A stretch of DNA of 6,135 bases, from assembly GCA_016296165.1 (NCBI GenBank), contig JAEDJV010000146.1, positions 1 to 6,135 on the forward strand, read 5' to 3'. The DNA comes from Oscillospiraceae bacterium (GTDB taxonomy: Bacteria; Bacillota; Clostridia; Oscillospirales; Ruminococcaceae). A program made the translations under genes and the position numbers. Position 1 is the stretch's first letter. Each line of letters begins with the position of its first letter. This document shows, in pieces, positions 5,066 to 6,135 of this stretch. The notes below the pieces were generated by a model, which did no database searches, was not told where the DNA came from, and was given only the letters and a program-made list of their open reading frames with translations.

Positions 5066-5091
5066 TTATGGTTAATTTAATTATACCATAA
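5066..5091 (-). promoter_or_regulatory. Extended -10 promoter of immA with overlapping inverted repeat
   Basis: On the minus strand TGGTATAAT (5080-5088) is an extended -10 (TGnTATAAT); no good -35 is present, as such promoters allow. The perfect 7-bp inverted repeat TTATGGT (5066-5072) and ACCATAA (5085-5091) brackets the -10 and the likely start site, an arrangement suited to repressor binding. It would transcribe immA, the WYL gene and the KilA-N gene. Confidence 0.5.
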
Positions 5092-5119
5092 CCTGGTGTC
5101 CCGTTTTCAGTACAACCGA

Positions 5120-5548
5120 TTATTCTTCGGAATTTTTTTCTTCTGAATCTTTTCTGTACTTCTTAGGAGTATATTTTTTATTGATCTCCGTTGACATGTT
5201 ATATGCTTTCTGAAGGGCAGCAAAAACATTTTTCTTGTCTTCATCTGAAAGATCGCCGCCGGCAAAAAGTGCATTTGCATTTCTGATAAGTCTTTCGGCT
5301 GATTCCTGACCACGTTTTCCTCTTTTCTGCTTTGCTTCGACTATGAAATATTCTTCATCAGAAATCAAAGCATTCTGGCCAACACCAAAGATATTTGCAA
5401 TTCTTTCAATTGTTTCAGTTTTAGGGTAACGAGCCCCAAGCTCATAGTTCTGAACTGAACGAAGTGTGATTCCGAGTTCCTTTGCAAGTTCAGCTTGTGT
5501 CATGCCGCTTAATCGTCTTAATTTAGCTAATCGTTCTTTGAATTCCAT
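5120..5548 (-). CDS. immR: ImmR-like XRE repressor
   Basis: 142 residues, ATG 5546-5548 after a strong GGAGG. A Cro/CI helix-turn-helix fills about 4-60 (MTQAELAKELGITLRSVQNY is the HTH core at 16-35). A linker with basic patches follows (KQKRGKRGQES), then LFAGGDLSDEDKKNVFAALQ and KAY (94-116), and KKYTPKKYRK (124-133). The AGG-LS-EDK / KYTPKKYRK tail is typical of clostridial repressors encoded next to ImmA peptidases and is a likely region for cleavage or recognition. The end is highly charged (DSEEKNSEE). By analogy with ICEBs1 ImmR it would repress the excision/lytic-side promoter and regulate itself. Both promoters in the region upstream carry TGTTCGT repeats that are its most likely operators. 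Confidence 0.8.
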   Translation of the reverse strand: MEFKERLAKLRRLSGMTQAELAKELGITLRSVQNYELGARYPKTETIERIANIFGVGQNALISDEEYFIVEAKQKRGKRGQESAERLIRNANALFAGGDLSDEDKKNVFAALQKAYNMSTEINKKYTPKKYRKDSEEKNSEE

Positions 5549-5594
5549 GGTAAACCTCCGTATATTATTCCGTGTTTCTCAGAATATTTTTTAC

Positions 5595-5663
5595 TGTTCG
5601 TCTTGACAAATAAAAAATCCTGTTTTATAATGTTCGTAAGAATTCGTGTTCGCATCTGTTCGT
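5595..5663. repeat. TGTTCGT repeat cluster between facing promoters, putative repressor operators
   Basis: TGTTCGT occurs at 5595, 5631 and 5657, with the variants AATTCGT at 5641 and TGTTCGC at 5647, all in the same orientation. The four right-hand copies form two units 16 bp apart, each with TTCG pairs 10 bp apart. One copy touches the rightward -35, one overlaps the last base of the rightward -10, and the last touches the leftward start site. This is what an ImmR operator cluster would look like. No dyad matching the Gram-positive SOS box is present. Confidence 0.65.
5603..5631 (+). promoter_or_regulatory. Perfect consensus rightward promoter
   Basis: TTGACA (5603-5608), 17 bp, TATAAT (5626-5631). 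The predicted start near 5638 gives a leader of about 100 nt to the gene at 5737. It lies inside the leader of the leftward repressor transcript and points towards the leftward promoter. Confidence 0.85.
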
Positions 5664-5667
5664 AAAT

Positions 5668-5696
5668 ATTATAACATCGAATAATTTGGTTGTCAA
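5668..5696 (-). promoter_or_regulatory. Perfect consensus leftward promoter for the repressor operon
   Basis: On the minus strand TTGACA (5691-5696), 17 bp, TATAAT (5668-5673). The predicted start near 5661 gives a leader of about 110 nt before the repressor ATG. It faces the rightward promoter: predicted starts are only about 23 bp apart and the two transcripts are complementary over that stretch, so the promoters should interfere. Confidence 0.85.
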
Positions 5697-5736
5697 TAAT
5701 TATTCAAAAATTTGCAAAGAAAAACGGAGGTACAGA

Positions 5737-6135
5737 ATGAGAACAAAGAAAAATATAATAACCGTGGAACAGCTTGAAGCAACGAAATCACTTCTCAAGC
5801 TTTACAAGACTGTTCTTCACAATGTAAACAACAGACTGTATGATCTTGATGAACTTACATACGTCACAACCCGTAAGCATCTTACAGATCTTGTCGGCGG
5901 ACTTGTTGAGTTTGAGATTCAGGATAATCCGGTAACATTTAACGACAGGATTAATTCATGTTACAAGAGTCTGTCACTGCTTGAAATGATAGACGAGTCG
6001 GTTGTACTTGTTCATGATTATCCGGATAACGGCAGACTGTATTATGATATCATTAATCTGTACTACATGGGTATAAGCGAAAATTCTCATGAAGATGTTA
6101 TGGAGATGCTTGACCTTACCCGTGCAACCTATTAC
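5737..6135 (+). CDS. ArpU/sigma-like phage regulator, cut by the right edge
   Basis: The frame opens at ATG 5737 with GGAGG six bases upstream and continues through 133 codons to the window end without a stop. The protein begins MRTKKNIITVEQLEATKSLL and is mostly helical, with no signal peptide. Its visible end (YYDIINLYYMGISENSHEDV, then MEMLDLTRATYY) resembles the region-4-like helix-turn-helix of ArpU/RinA or DUF1492-type phage late regulators, where ...LxLxRxTYYR precedes the recognition helix. That suggests a transcription activator or small sigma-like factor for element genes to the right. It is the only complete-looking plus-strand gene start in the window and is driven by a perfect promoter under putative ImmR control, the position held by the excision/lytic operon in ICEBs1-like elements. 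Family assignment is tentative. Confidence 0.6.
   Translation, partial: MRTKKNIITVEQLEATKSLLKLYKTVLHNVNNRLYDLDELTYVTTRKHLTDLVGGLVEFEIQDNPVTFNDRINSCYKSLSLLEMIDESVVLVHDYPDNGRLYYDIINLYYMGISENSHEDVMEMLDLTRATYY

Noticed and set aside
5560..5592. Rightward terminator-like TATTC/GAATA hairpin followed by a T-run
   Set aside because: The stem is only 5 AT-rich base pairs with a long loop, and it lies before the rightward promoter with no gene to end.
5595..5700. SOS (LexA) box suggested by the many GTTCG/CGAAC motifs
   Set aside because: The copies are direct repeats; no CGAAC-N4-GTTCG dyad is present.

Overview
The window looks like low-GC Gram-positive (Firmicutes/Clostridia) DNA, plausibly from a Ruminococcus-like gut or rumen bacterium. 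Genes are AT-rich with AGGAGG-type ribosome binding sites. Several promoters match the sigma-A consensus (TTGACA, 17 bp, TATAAT), and the protein families are typical of clostridial mobile elements. The genus is inference; no marker gene is present.

Layout. Positions 1-960 look like a scarred chromosome edge. They hold a leftward promoter whose gene lies off the left end, the last ~28 codons of a histidine-biosynthesis gene (hisE, minus strand) with its terminator, a headless plus-strand gene end, and the first ~54 codons of an XRE-type HTH gene. Two leftward terminators follow (959-996 and 1055-1087). Positions 1118-2440 hold a leftward three-gene unit: an orphan PemK/MazF-type toxin, a 52-residue SHOCT-like small protein, and a free-standing C-terminal part of a large serine recombinase. 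A strong promoter drives this unit, with four heptamer repeats spaced exactly 11 bp apart behind it.

Positions 2639-5548 hold a compact leftward regulatory block: ImmR-like repressor, ImmA-like metalloprotease, WYL-domain regulator, KilA-N protein. At 5595-5696 a control region carries two perfect-consensus promoters pointing at each other, with copies of TGTTCGT in and beside the gap. The rightward promoter feeds a gene entering at 5737 that runs off the right edge and resembles ArpU/sigma-like phage regulators.

How it may work (inference). This looks like the immunity and decision module of an integrative element or prophage. An ImmR repressor would hold the face-to-face promoters in one of two states, and ImmA would remove the repressor on a signal. 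The WYL and KilA-N proteins would be further DNA-binding outputs. The toxin/recombinase unit would be a separately regulated cargo or maintenance unit. The truncated recombinase and the broken genes on the left suggest that end of the element is decayed or rearranged. The least explained signals are a perfect 32-bp palindrome inside the KilA-N gene, the 11-bp-phased heptamer array at the toxin promoter, and the face-to-face promoter switch.
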